Shown: one piece after another, positions 51,815 to 60,783 of the stretch
How positions within the stretch are numbered: the stretch's first letter is position 1
Layout of the letters: each line of letters opens with the position of its first letter
Assembly: GCF_009931655.1 (NCBI RefSeq)
Contig: NZ_CP047984.1
Location: 4,791,001-4,855,000, forward strand
DNA from: Pontibacter russatus
GTDB lineage: Bacteria > Bacteroidota > Bacteroidia > Cytophagales > Hymenobacteraceae
Length of the DNA stretch: 64,000 bases
Direction: 5' to 3'
Translations under genes and position numbers: made by a program
The notes under the pieces: model-generated
Database searches by the model: none
The model's input: only the letters and a program-made list of their open reading frames with translations
Told to the model about the DNA's origin: nothing

Positions 51815-54088
51815 ATGCGTATTGCCTATATTTCCACTTGCTTGCCGCGGGAGTGCGGCATCGCAACCTTCAATGACAATGTGGAGCGGGCCATTCAGGC
51901 AAACTTTCCCGGTCAGACCTCTATGGAAAACGGGTATGGCATCGCCCTCAACGACTCCGATGAGCTGCAGACGTACGATTACCCCAAACACATAAAGTTT
52001 ATCATCCGGCAGAACCGCCAGAAAGATTACATTGAAGCGGCCACGTTCATCAATACCAGCGATGTGCACGCGGTGGTGATGGAGCATGAGTTTGGCATAT
52101 ATGGGGGGGAGAGCGGCATTTATATCCTGCCGCTGCTACACCGCCTGGAAAAGCCCTTGTTCACGGTATTGCACACGGTGCTGCAGGAACCTTCCCACAC
52201 ACAAAAGCTCATTATCCAGGAGATTGCGGCGCGCTCGGCCAAAGTGATTGTGATGAGCCGCCGGGGCATCGAGTTTCTGACTGCTGTCTACGGTATTTCT
52301 CCGGAAAGAATACAGTACATAGAGCACGGCGTGCCAGACCTGGAGGCACCCGCCGTAAACCCGCTGAAAAAGGTGTCGACATTCCGGAATCACCGGGTGC
52401 TGCTGACCTTCGGGCTGCTCAGCCGAAACAAAGGCCTTGAAACCGTGATCCAGGCCTTGCCGAAGATCGTGGAACAGCACCCTGACGTGATGTATGTCAT
52501 CCTGGGCAAAACGCATCCCGGCATCCTCCGAAACTCCGGAGAAGAATACCGGGATTACCTGAAACGGCTGGCCGTGCGCCTGAATGTGGAGAAGCATCTG
52601 ACCTTCATCAATCTGTTTGTGTCAGAAGAGGAACTGATGAACTATCTGTCGGCGGCCCATATCTACGTAACGCCGTACCTGAATGAAGCCCAGATTACCA
52701 GCGGCACCCTGTCCTACGCCGTAGGTGCCGGGGCGGCGGTGGTCTCTACCCCGTACTGGCATGCCCTGGAACTGCTGGCAGACAACCGGGGGCGGTTGTT
52801 CCCTTTCAAAGATGCCCCGATGCTGGCCGATACCGTGATTGAACTGCTCGATAAGCCAGAGGTGCTGAATGAGTTGAAGGGGAACGCCTATGAATACGGC
52901 TTGCACTTACGCTGGCCCCAGATTGGCGCCGACTACATCCGGACGATACAGGAAACCATTGACAAGAAAGAATTTGTGGGCAAAGAGTTGCTCCAGATTG
53001 TGGATCCGGACAGGATACCGGAGTTCAGCCTGACCCATGCGTGCCGCCTGACCGATGACACCGGCATCGTGCAGCACGCCAAGTACGGCATCCCCAACCT
53101 GAAGGAGGGCTACTGCCTGGATGATAACGCCCGGGCTCTGATCATGGCGCTAATGGCCTACCAGCGCAATAAAAGCCAAGAAGCACTGGAACTTCTGCCT
53201 ATCTACCTCAGCTTTATCCATTATATGCAGTGTGATGACGGCAACTTCCGGAATTTTTTAAGCTTCAGACGGGAATATCTGGATGAAGTGGGCTCGGAGG
53301 ATTCCTTTGGCCGCACGGTATGGTCGCTGGGCTACCTGATCAGCACTGCCCCCAACAATTCCTATCGGGAGTTTGCCGGAGAGTTGTTTTCCCGCTCTGT
53401 CCCGCACTTCAGGCAGCTGCACCATTTACGGGGCATGGCCAACACCATCATCGGTGTGAGCTATTACCTGAAGGCACACCCCGATGATGACCAACTGCTG
53501 CAGGAGCTTGCTGGCCTGACCGCTCCTTTGATGGAGGCGTATGCGCAGCAGCGCGGCGACGGTTGGCACTGGTTTGAAGAGAAGCTGACTTACGATAATG
53601 CCATCCTGCCGTTGGCGTTGCTCCACTCCTGCGAGATAACAGGTGATGAAAGCGTAAAAGAGGTGGCCATGGAATCCATGGCCTTTCTGGACAGCCTCAC
53701 GATGGAAAAGGGATTTCTCAGCCCCATCGGCAACAAGGGATGGCATCAGCGCGGTGGGGAGGTGCCTGTTTTTGACCAGCAGGCAATTGAAACGATGGCC
53801 ATGGTGCTGCTGTACCTGCAGGCCTATCAAAGTACGCATGAGGCTATCTATGTAGAAAAGATGTTTGTCAGCTACCAGTGGTTTTTAGGGGAGAACATCC
53901 TGCGCGTGCCCTTGTATGACCACGAAACGAAAGGCTGCTGCGACGGCCTGCAGGAAACCGGTCTTAACCGCAACCAGGGAGCCGAGAGCACCCTCGCTTA
54001 CCTGGTTTCCCATCTCGCCGTGCTGAAGGCCTTGGAACTCGAATACGAGTACGACCTTGCCGGGCAGGTACTGGAGCCGGCCCTTTGA
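51815..54088 (+). CDS. Two-domain GT4 glycosyltransferase with C-terminal helical-toroid domain
   Basis: 757 residues. Residues 1 to about 395 are a GT4 (GT-B) domain: start RIAYISTCLPRECGIATF, donor-site FGLLSRNKGLETVIQALP, and the E-x7-E-like EAQITSGTLSYAVGAGAAVVSTPYW. The remaining ~360 residues (DDTGIVQHAKYGIPNLKEGYCLDDNARAL..., GDGWHWFEEKLTYDNAILPLALL) are rich in paired helices and resemble an (alpha/alpha)6 toroid, as in glycan phosphorylases and epimerases; catalytic or binding role unknown. The next GT begins two bases after the stop. With the GH130 gene it suggests mannoside metabolism. Confidence 0.85.
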   Translation: MRIAYISTCLPRECGIATFNDNVERAIQANFPGQTSMENGYGIALNDSDELQTYDYPKHIKFIIRQNRQKDYIEAATFINTSDVHAVVMEHEFGIYGGESGIYILPLLHRLEKPLFTVLHTVLQEPSHTQKLIIQEIAARSAKVIVMSRRGIEFLTAVYGISPERIQYIEHGVPDLEAPAVNPLKKVSTFRNHRVLLTFGLLSRNKGLETVIQALPKIVEQHPDVMYVILGKTHPGILRNSGEEYRDYLKRLAVRLNVEKHLTFINLFVSEEELMNYLSAAHIYVTPYLNEAQITSGTLSYAVGAGAAVVSTPYWHALELLADNRGRLFPFKDAPMLADTVIELLDKPEVLNELKGNAYEYGLHLRWPQIGADYIRTIQETIDKKEFVGKELLQIVDPDRIPEFSLTHACRLTDDTGIVQHAKYGIPNLKEGYCLDDNARALIMALMAYQRNKSQEALELLPIYLSFIHYMQCDDGNFRNFLSFRREYLDEVGSEDSFGRTVWSLGYLISTAPNNSYREFAGELFSRSVPHFRQLHHLRGMANTIIGVSYYLKAHPDDDQLLQELAGLTAPLMEAYAQQRGDGWHWFEEKLTYDNAILPLALLHSCEITGDESVKEVAMESMAFLDSLTMEKGFLSPIGNKGWHQRGGEVPVFDQQAIETMAMVLLYLQAYQSTHEAIYVEKMFVSYQWFLGENILRVPLYDHETKGCCDGLQETGLNRNQGAESTLAYLVSHLAVLKALELEYEYDLAGQVLEPAL

Positions 54089-54090
54089 GG

Positions 54091-55098
54091 ATGAAGATAG
54101 CCGTATTAGCCCCTGTGGCCTGGCGCACCCCGCCGCGCCATTACGGGCCCTGGGAACAGATGGCCTCCAACGTGGCAGAGGGACTGGTAAGTTTAGGAGC
54201 CGACGTCACGCTTTTCGCCACTTCAGATGCTGTCACGGAGGGGAAGTTGGATGCTGTGGTAGGCAAAGGGTATGAGGAAGACCGCACCCAGGATGCCAAA
54301 GTGGTGGAATGCCTGCACATCAGCAACCTGATGGAAAAGGCGGCTGGCTTTGATATCATCCACAACCATTTTGATTTTTTGCCGCTTACCTATTCTCGGC
54401 TGATCCAGGTACCGATGCTGACCACGATCCATGGGTTTTCATCAGCTAAAATCTTACCGGTTTACCTGAAATACAACGCCACCTCCCACTACGTCTCCAT
54501 CAGCAACTCCGACCGCAGCCCAGGGCTTGCCTATATAGCCACGGTATATAACGGCATTCGGGCAGCGGACTTTTCCTTTACCCGACAGCCGGAGGATTAC
54601 CTCCTGTTTTTTGGACGCATCCATCCCGATAAAGGCACGGCGGAAGCCATTCAAATCGCTCGGCAAAGCAAGAAGCGGCTGCTTATTGCCGGCATTGTTC
54701 AGGATCAGGGGTATTTTGACAGAGAGGTAAAGCCTTACTTAGGCGATCAGGTGGAGTTTGTGGGGGCTGCCGGACCAGAAAGCCGGAACGAGCTCCTGGG
54801 GAATGCCCTTGCGCTGCTGCACCCCATCCTGTTCGACGAACCCTTTGGATTGAGTGTGGCGGAGGCCATGGTCTGCGGCACACCGGTCATTGCCTTCAAC
54901 AGGGGCGCTATGCCGGAGCTGATCCGGCATGAAGAGACGGGGTTCCTGGTCAAAGACATAAGCGGGGCGGTGGCGGCCGTGCAGCAATTAGGCTGTATCA
55001 GCCGCCAGCAATGCCGCGCCTGGAGCCTGGCGCAGTTCTCGCAGCAGAAGATGGCTGCGGATTACCTGCACCTCTACAAGCAAATTCTAAACAGCTAA
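54091..55098 (+). CDS. GT4 glycosyltransferase
   Basis: 335 residues from ATG 54091, two bases after the preceding stop (TTG 54085 is also in frame). It opens MKIAVLAPVAWRTPPRHYGPWE, typical of GT4 sugar-nucleotide enzymes. The donor-site pattern FDEPFGLSVAEAMVCGTPVIAFNRGAMPE is complete (E-x7-E), and the linker strand is LFFGRIHPDKG. It probably adds the next sugar to the product of the upstream enzyme. Its 3' end overlaps the convergent GH130 gene by 12 bases. Confidence 0.93.
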   Translation: MKIAVLAPVAWRTPPRHYGPWEQMASNVAEGLVSLGADVTLFATSDAVTEGKLDAVVGKGYEEDRTQDAKVVECLHISNLMEKAAGFDIIHNHFDFLPLTYSRLIQVPMLTTIHGFSSAKILPVYLKYNATSHYVSISNSDRSPGLAYIATVYNGIRAADFSFTRQPEDYLLFFGRIHPDKGTAEAIQIARQSKKRLLIAGIVQDQGYFDREVKPYLGDQVEFVGAAGPESRNELLGNALALLHPILFDEPFGLSVAEAMVCGTPVIAFNRGAMPELIRHEETGFLVKDISGAVAAVQQLGCISRQQCRAWSLAQFSQQKMAADYLHLYKQILNS

Positions 55099-56559
55099 GG
55101 CCGGGCTTCGCAGCTTGTCCAGCAGCGCGTGGAGGTCCACTGTGGCAAAGGAAGAGCAATAGTCCGAGAGCCCATAGGGAATGACCAGCTGCCCGTTATG
55201 GACAATAGGGCCGCAGGAGTAGAGCACATTCGGCACATAGCCTTCCCGTTCATCCTTGTTTGGAATGAGCAGCGGCTCGTCCAGGTGGCTTATCTCGATG
55301 GTAGGGTCATCAAGCTGCAGCAGACTGGCGCCTATGCAATAGCGCCGCATCGGGCCTACCCCGTGGGTAAGCAGCAACCAGCCGTGCGCTGTCTCTATCG
55401 GCGAGCCGCAGTTACCCACCTGCACAAATTCCCATGGGTACTTCGGGCATTCTATCCGTACCGGGTTTTCCCACATGTTGATGTTGTCGGAGTACATGAT
55501 GTAGTTGTTCCAGCCGTCGTTGCGGGAAGCCATGACAAACTTGCCGTTGATTTTCCGGGGGAAGAGCGCGAAGTTCTTGTTCTGCACGCCGGTGCCATAG
55601 AGCGGCATGATTTTGAAATTGTAGAAATCCTTTGTCTTCAGCATCTTGGGAACGATGGTCTCCCCATCATAGGCGGTGTAGGTGGCAAAGTACACGATAC
55701 TGCCGTCCTCCTCAGTGAAGCGGACAAAGCGGGCATCCTCAATGCCCTTGCGCTCGAACTCAGAGATGGGGAATATTACCCGGTCGGAGATATCGGTGTC
55801 CAGTGAAAAGGTAATCCTATAGTAGGAGTCGGCCAGCCACAACACTTTATCGTACTCCATCCTGGAATGGTCATCCTGTTGCCCTGATTTCTTTTTGTTG
55901 ATGAGCTTTTTGAGCATGTTGTAATCAAAATGCTCTTCCAACTCCGCCGCAACCTCGTTCATCACCTGCGGTCTGATTTGTCTGCTGAAGGCATTGTCAA
56001 AAAAGGCGCTTTTTTCATAGGCGGCGCTGTGTATGATCTCCGCCTCGTCCACATGGTTGCCAACCGGGTCCACGCTGATATTACAGGCCTTGTCCAGCAA
56101 GGCCCTGCGAAAGACGATAGAGGAGATGTGGCCCTCGCCTACAGCCCTAAAGCTGATGATCACCCTTTTATGCCCCTCTTCCAGCTCCGTCTGGTCCGGG
56201 TCCTCCACGATAGAGGGGTTGAAAAATGCGGCCGATTCTATAGAATACTCGTGGGTGAAAAAGGAGCCGATGAGCAGCCTGCGGTAACTGTCCAGCTGCT
56301 CATAGTCAATAACCAGTTCTGAGAAGATATGCCTTAAGCGGCTGCAATGCCGGTACAGTACCTTGGTGATGTTCCGGTGGCGCTTGGAATACTCCTGCAG
56401 AATGGGGGAGATGGTGTCGAACACTTCACCCTCGTTCATTTCCATCACGCGCCGGATCACCTGCCGGGCGCGTTCCTCACTGTTAAAGAAATAGCGGGCG
56501 ATGACCCGTTTGGGGTCCGGGTACACTTTTACATTTTTTCTCTCGATGGATAGTCTCAT
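55087..56559 (-). CDS. GH130-family mannoside phosphorylase/mannosidase-like protein
   Basis: 490 residues. The C-terminal ~310 residues form the GH130 five-bladed propeller: visible pieces are FNPSIVEDPDQT, IEDARFVRFTEEDGSIVYFATYTAYDG, FALFPRKINGKFVMASRNDGWNNYIMYSD, GNCGSPIETAHGWLLLTHGVG and NVLYSCGPIVHNGQLVIPYG. The first ~90 residues are an N-terminal extension. GH130 enzymes phosphorolyse or hydrolyse beta-mannosides (beta-1,4 or beta-1,2). Phosphate-site residues could not be assigned, so either mode is possible. It faces the two GT4 genes, whose product may be its substrate. Confidence 0.85.
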   Translation of the reverse strand: MRLSIERKNVKVYPDPKRVIARYFFNSEERARQVIRRVMEMNEGEVFDTISPILQEYSKRHRNITKVLYRHCSRLRHIFSELVIDYEQLDSYRRLLIGSFFTHEYSIESAAFFNPSIVEDPDQTELEEGHKRVIISFRAVGEGHISSIVFRRALLDKACNISVDPVGNHVDEAEIIHSAAYEKSAFFDNAFSRQIRPQVMNEVAAELEEHFDYNMLKKLINKKKSGQQDDHSRMEYDKVLWLADSYYRITFSLDTDISDRVIFPISEFERKGIEDARFVRFTEEDGSIVYFATYTAYDGETIVPKMLKTKDFYNFKIMPLYGTGVQNKNFALFPRKINGKFVMASRNDGWNNYIMYSDNINMWENPVRIECPKYPWEFVQVGNCGSPIETAHGWLLLTHGVGPMRRYCIGASLLQLDDPTIEISHLDEPLLIPNKDEREGYVPNVLYSCGPIVHNGQLVIPYGLSDYCSSFATVDLHALLDKLRSPALAV

Positions 56560-57546
56560 ATAGGTAAGGGAAAAGTTGAATAATAATATAGTGGGGTGAT
56601 TTTACTGGTACTTGGTTACAAGCCTGCTGTGGCCTTCTAACATGCAGGTATTTCGCGATTATATCAAGACCCAATAAAAAAGGTCCGAACTTCCGCCCGA
56701 ACCTCCATTCTCATAGTTGTATTCTGCTGCAGTATCTTATTCAGGTTGACTGGTGCTGGTCTTTTCTATCTATCTTATTGCGTCTGGCCGTCTTGTCTCT
56801 TTCTATAGCTATTTTTCTCCTGCCTGGTTAGAGTGGTTCGGGCAAATGTGTGCGCTGCCACTACTAGCAGCAGGCCGGTTGACAGCTAAAATAGAATGAC
56901 CTTGTTGTGCATAAATGAGTTGAACGGCTTTTTTATGATATTATTTAGGTATACGGGTGGGGGAGTGGATTGAATGGATATACCACATTTATAAAACATA
57001 TAGGATGCTATGGAAGGGTTTTTTGTTTCCGTGTCGCTAAAACGGTGGTTGTAGGCAAGTGCCTTGTCCTGATACAGGTTGACAATTTTTGATGCTACAC
57101 CTTTACTCAAACCTGCATCTCATTCCTTGCCCTGCCTCTCATTGACCGGTGTTGAGATAGGGAAGAGGCAGCCGCAAACTCACTTCACCTTGATTCTCCT
57201 GTTTACATTTTATTCGGTTTCGTGTCAACCTATATCAGGACAAGGCAGGTAAAGATTCCAGTAGATACGCTACAGTTAACCTCATTAATCAAGTCATGCA
57301 TCTACCTTCTCAGTCGAAATCTTTGTTAATAGCACAAATAGTTTATGAATGTTACGTGGCTTAGCGCAGTAGCGGCGAAGAACTTGAGTGTTACCCTCCA
57401 GAATAATGCGGATATAGAAAAACCAAGCTACAAATCTACCAAGTTTCAGCAATTGTGTTTAGCCGCAGTTAGCTGCTGGCGTTTTGCTTTAATAAAAAAG
57501 ACCTTAGACAAATGTCTAAGGTCTTTTTTATTAAGAATTAGAAATT
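56560..57546. other. Long intergenic region, nothing recognised
   Basis: Nearly 990 bases. Short leftward and rightward open frames (56886-57110, 57345-57554) show no protein character. A terminator hairpin closes the region at 57490-57533. Confidence 0.5.
57490..57533. terminator. Terminator after the small conserved gene
   Basis: TAATAAAAAAGACCTTAGAC (57490-57509) pairs with 57514-57533 around AAAT. Long A- and T-runs on the two sides make it usable in both directions. Confidence 0.85.
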
Positions 57547-57924
57547 CTAATTAAAATATTCCTTAATGAGCGAAGTAAGATTTTCGTCACTCATTTTATT
57601 AGAAGTACTTTCACTGGCTACTACATTTTTATATTGTGGGGTTTCGGCTAGAAATTTCATAAACTGTTCCTGAATTTGCCCGGTTCCGGTTAAATGGATT
57701 TCATCCACATTAGGCATTTTACTGGCGATTTCTTTGAAGAATTTATGCGTTAAGCCAATTTCATGATTGTTTGAGGTTTTCTCATTAGAATTGTTATCTG
57801 GTCCTGCATTTTTTACTTGTCCTATAATAATAAACTCTCCATTATCAATATCTTCTCTTCCTACGATTGTTGCATTGTGTGAATCCATCCAAACACCAAA
57901 CAACTTTTTGTTTTTATCTAACAT
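57547..57924 (-). CDS. Conserved hypothetical protein, possibly eRF1/Pelota-domain-like
   Basis: 125 residues from ATG 57924; the open frame extends to 58176 but the added part is unlike protein. KKLFGVWMDSHNATIVG is the start seen in small Bacteroidota proteins that resemble the bacterial eRF1-like (baeRF) fold, followed by IGLTHKFFKEIASKMPNVDEIHLTGTGQIQEQFMKFL, i.e. a strand-helix repeat with LTGTG. The relation is suggestive only. A terminator follows. Confidence 0.6.
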   Translation of the reverse strand: MLDKNKKLFGVWMDSHNATIVGREDIDNGEFIIIGQVKNAGPDNNSNEKTSNNHEIGLTHKFFKEIASKMPNVDEIHLTGTGQIQEQFMKFLAETPQYKNVVASESTSNKMSDENLTSLIKEYFN

Positions 57925-58548
57925 GCTTATATATTTTCTTAAAGGTAACCCTTTAGAAATCAAAATATTAATTTTTTTGATAAGGTTTCGATTACACGCA
58001 AAGTTTAGCCGCTTGCAGCTAACTACTGTGCAGATAGCAGGAGTACTACTCCTGCTATCTGCACTATGAGTGGAGTAAGTTTTGTCTACTTTGCCTCTTG
58101 TTTCCAAGCAGTTTTGGCTTATCCCCATGTTTCCCGTCATAGTATATCCCTTCTTCAATATAGCAAATTTCTTCACATTTACAGCTCCCTTCCATCTGTT
58201 TTAGGCTCACCAGACTTGAAAAGTAAAAATGGACCGTCGATTCGGGGCAGCGGCCTGCCTTCTCTCCCTTTTGCTGGCTTTACGGGTGAGTGGTTCGGCT
58301 GTGCTAGGAGCCACGAGAGATCGGTTTGGAATTGGAAGGCTTTCATTTCCTCTGTATCTGTTAGCAGTGTGTATCCTGAAATCGGCATTATCAAAAAACG
58401 CCCGTTTTACGGGATCCGCGGACGCCCGAAAGCCCATTTGCAAAAACGGCCATCCGGAGGAGCAGAGGGCATCGGCGGATTCCAGAATTGCCGTCTCATA
58501 AATCAAAATGCTTTTGGTATATTTGAGATGAGTTTATGAGATACTGAC
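57925..58548. other. Gap with a near-perfect palindrome
   Basis: About 620 bases between the small hypothetical and the recombinase. Overlapping open frames on both strands (58066-58539, 58207-58506) show no family character. The palindrome at 58028-58064 is the main structure. Confidence 0.45.
58028..58064. repeat. 37-bp near-perfect palindrome
   Basis: GTGCAGATAGCAGGAGTA (58028-58045) and its exact reverse complement (58047-58064) are separated by one base. There is no U-run, so a terminator is unlikely; a binding site or an element end is possible. Confidence 0.8.
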
Positions 58549-59133
58549 ATAAAGATAGGATACGCGCGGGTCTCGACCCATGACCAGCGGCTGGAGCTGC
58601 AGACCGACGCCCTCGCCCAGTGCGGCTGCCAGCAAATCTACCGGGAGAGGAAGTCGGGCAAGACCAGGGAGCGCCCGGAGCTGGAGAAGATGATAAGCCA
58701 GCTCCGGAGCGGCGACACGGTGGTGGTGTGGAAGCTGGACCGGCTGGGCCGCTCGCTGCGGGACCTGATCGACCTGGTGGCCGAATTCCAGGAGCGGGGG
58801 GTGGAGTTCGTGAGCCTGCAGGACGGCATCAACACGGCCACGCCCACCGGCCGCTTCACCTTCAACGTCTTCGCCTCCCTGGCAGAGTTCGAGCGCGAGC
58901 TCATCCGCGAGCGCACCAACGCCGGGCTGGCCTCGGCCAGGGCCAGGGGGAAGAGGGGCGGCAGACCGGCCGGTCTGTCAAAGTCAGCCATGGAGAAGGC
59001 CCGCTCCGCCCGGATTCTCTATGACTCCAAGATCAAGACGGTAGAGGAGATAGCCCAGACGCTGGGCATCGGCCGGGCCACCTGCTACCGCTACCTGGGC
59101 CAGGCAGACAGCGGAGACGCAGCCGGGAAATAG
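58549..59133 (+). pseudogene. Serine recombinase (resolvase/invertase family) lacking its start codon
   Basis: A full-length recombinase of about 194 codons whose reading frame begins ATA AAG ATA GGA TAC at 58549, where the family has ATG. The codon stretch before it is TGA GAT ACT GAC, so no other start is available upstream; the first ATG is at 58690, after the catalytic serine. Visible features: S9 in IGYARVSTHDQ, LDRLGRSLRDL, GRFTFNVFASLAEFERELIRERT, and a C-terminal helix-turn-helix (VEEIAQTLGIGRATCYRYL). GC-rich, in contrast to the region before it. Possibly inactive, or translated poorly from a non-standard codon. Confidence 0.8.
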
Positions 59134-59321
59134 GCAGGGCAGGGCCCCGGCAAGTGCCGCCACAGCCAATAATTGCACTATGGCAATGAATCCACAGGAC
59201 TATTAAAAAATAGCATCATTATTCCGCTAAAGCGGGAACTGATGCGGCGGCCCCTGTGTCTGCCTCTTGACTTTTAGCCAAAGTTATTTTTCATTGAGTT
59301 GTTTAGTTTAGCAGGATGATG

Positions 59322-59340
59322 GGGTAGCCAGTGGCTACCC
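59322..59340 (+). terminator. Terminator after the recombinase
   Basis: GGGTAGCCA pairs with TGGCTACCC around one or a few bases, followed by TTTTCTTTTT. Confidence 0.75.
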
Positions 59341-59401
59341 TTTTCTTTTTGCCGCCCGCTGTGCGGGTTTTGTGTGGTCGGGCACCAGGAGAACAAGATA
59401 A

Positions 59402-59587
59402 GATGGCAGCAAATGACACCGGATGACAGTGGATGACATCAAATGGCAGCAGATGACACCGGATGACGCGAAATGACACCGAATGATGGCAGCAGATGAC
59501 ACTGGATGACACGAAATGACACCGAATGATGGCGGAAAATGACACCGGATGACAGCAGATGACAGGAAATGACACTGAATGGCGGGA
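59402..59587. repeat. Degenerate array of the 10-bp unit, about 18 copies
   Basis: Units of consensus (G/A)ATGACA(C/G)C(G/A) run head to tail, with single-base changes and a few 12-13-bp units (AATGATGGCAGCA type). It is an older, diverged version of the perfect array downstream. Confidence 0.85.
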
Positions 59588-59734
59588 CAGTCCCAAAGCA
59601 ACTGTTATCACAGGCTCTTTCGGTGTTCTGCAAGGGGTTTTACTGCGTTTTGAGCGTGTGGAGGCCTTCCGGTGACCTGCAGGAGCGCCTGCTTACCCTT
59701 GTTCCGGCGCTTTCCCCGGATTTGCCAAACCCCG

Positions 59735-59773
59735 CCATTTGCTGTCATCCGCTGCCATTCCGTGCCATCAGCC
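59735..59773. repeat. Inverted fragment of the 10-bp array
   Basis: About three to four units (TGTCATCCGC, TGCCATTCCG, TGCCATCAGC) run opposite to the flanking arrays. Confidence 0.75.
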
Positions 59774-59900
59774 TGCCGTGTGTACCACAGGATATCGCCT
59801 TTCCGGGACGGGCACGGACAGCGGTTTGGGGGCAGTATGGCCTCTGCAGACAACCGGAGAGCTCCTGGAGACGGCTGAGCCGCCAAGGCTCAGCAGCGGA

Positions 59901-60320
59901 TGACAGCGGATGACAGCGGATGACAGCGGATGACAGCGGATGACAGCGGATGACAGCGGATGACAGCGGATGACAGCGGATGACAGCGGATGACAGCGGA
60001 TGACAGCGGATGACAGCGGATGACAGCGGATGACAGCGGATGACAGCGGATGACAGCGGATGACAGCGGATGACAGCGGATGACAGCGGATGACAGCGGA
60101 TGACAGCGGATGACAGCGGATGACAGCGGATGACAGCGGATGACAGCGGATGACAGCGGATGACAGCGGATGACAGCGGATGACAGCGGATGACAGCGGA
60201 TGACAGCGGATGACAGCGGATGACAGCGGATGACAGCGGATGACAGCGGATGACAGCGGATGACAGCGGATGACAGCGGATGACAGCGGATGACAGCGGA
60301 TGACAGCGGATGACAGCGGA
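59901..60320. repeat. 42 perfect tandem copies of a 10-bp unit
   Basis: The unit TGACAGCGGA repeats 42 times without a single change, from 59901 to 60320, flanked by AGCAGCGGA and TGCTGCAGC. Its period is close to one turn of the DNA helix. The minus strand is open in all frames (repeating decapeptide SAVIRCHPLS), the plus strand is stopped by TGA, so it is not a gene. The absence of any change implies a recent slippage expansion or an assembly artefact. Confidence 0.97.
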
Positions 60321-60710
60321 TGCTGCAGCGACCGAAGTGAGGGCCTGGCACCCAGCCGGTATGGAACCGGTAAAAAGCCGCCTTTTCAACCGGCAGAAAA
60401 CCGGATCAACAAGTATCAGCGCTCTGCAACGCTCGCGCAACAGCTGCTCCTGGCCGTCTCTAAATTCCGCCGTTTTCCGGGGCTATCGGACAGGAATGAT
60501 ACAGAACATCAGACAGTGTTACAGTGGCTCAGACAGGAGCAACAGACAGCACCTGCCTGTATCAATTCAGCGCTCTTTCAGGGACAGTAGCCTGCTGGGA
60601 CAGCTGTACAAGAGGAATCTTCTTCTTACCTACACCTTCATTCTACTTCATAATAGCCATCAACAGCTAATTTGGCCGTTTTTCTGCTCTGTTCAAGTAT
60701 TATTCCCTTT

Positions 60711-60783
60711 GCTGCGTGGCCAAAAATTGAGACAAATGAATTGCCCACTTTTTGGCCACGCAGCAACTGCTTGCAGTTGCTGC
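60711..60783. repeat. Two overlapping palindromes
   Basis: GCTGCGTGGCCAAAAA (60711-60726) pairs perfectly with 60749-60764 around 22 bases. Next, GCAGCAACTGC (60760-60770) pairs with GCAGTTGCTGC (60773-60783) around TT. The two share bases 60760-60764, so only one can form fully at a time. They may be a regulatory or recombination structure. Confidence 0.75.

Noticed and set aside
56886-57110. 74-codon leftward frame in the long gap after GH130
   Set aside because: No domain, no terminator or promoter to support it.
57925-58176. N-terminal extension of the small eRF1-like protein
   Set aside because: The extension crosses a 37-bp palindrome and lacks conserved character; the ATG at 57924 matches the family start.
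58066-58539. Rightward 157-codon and overlapping leftward frames before the recombinase
   Set aside because: Both strands are open over the same bases, and neither translation resembles a protein family.
59901-60320. CRISPR array
   Set aside because: There are no spacers: the unit follows itself directly with no unique sequence, and no cas genes are present.
59745-60440. Long minus-strand open frame with a repeating decapeptide SAVIRCHPLS
   Set aside because: It exists only because the 10-bp unit has no stop on the minus strand; all three frames are open there, and the flanks have no start or domain.
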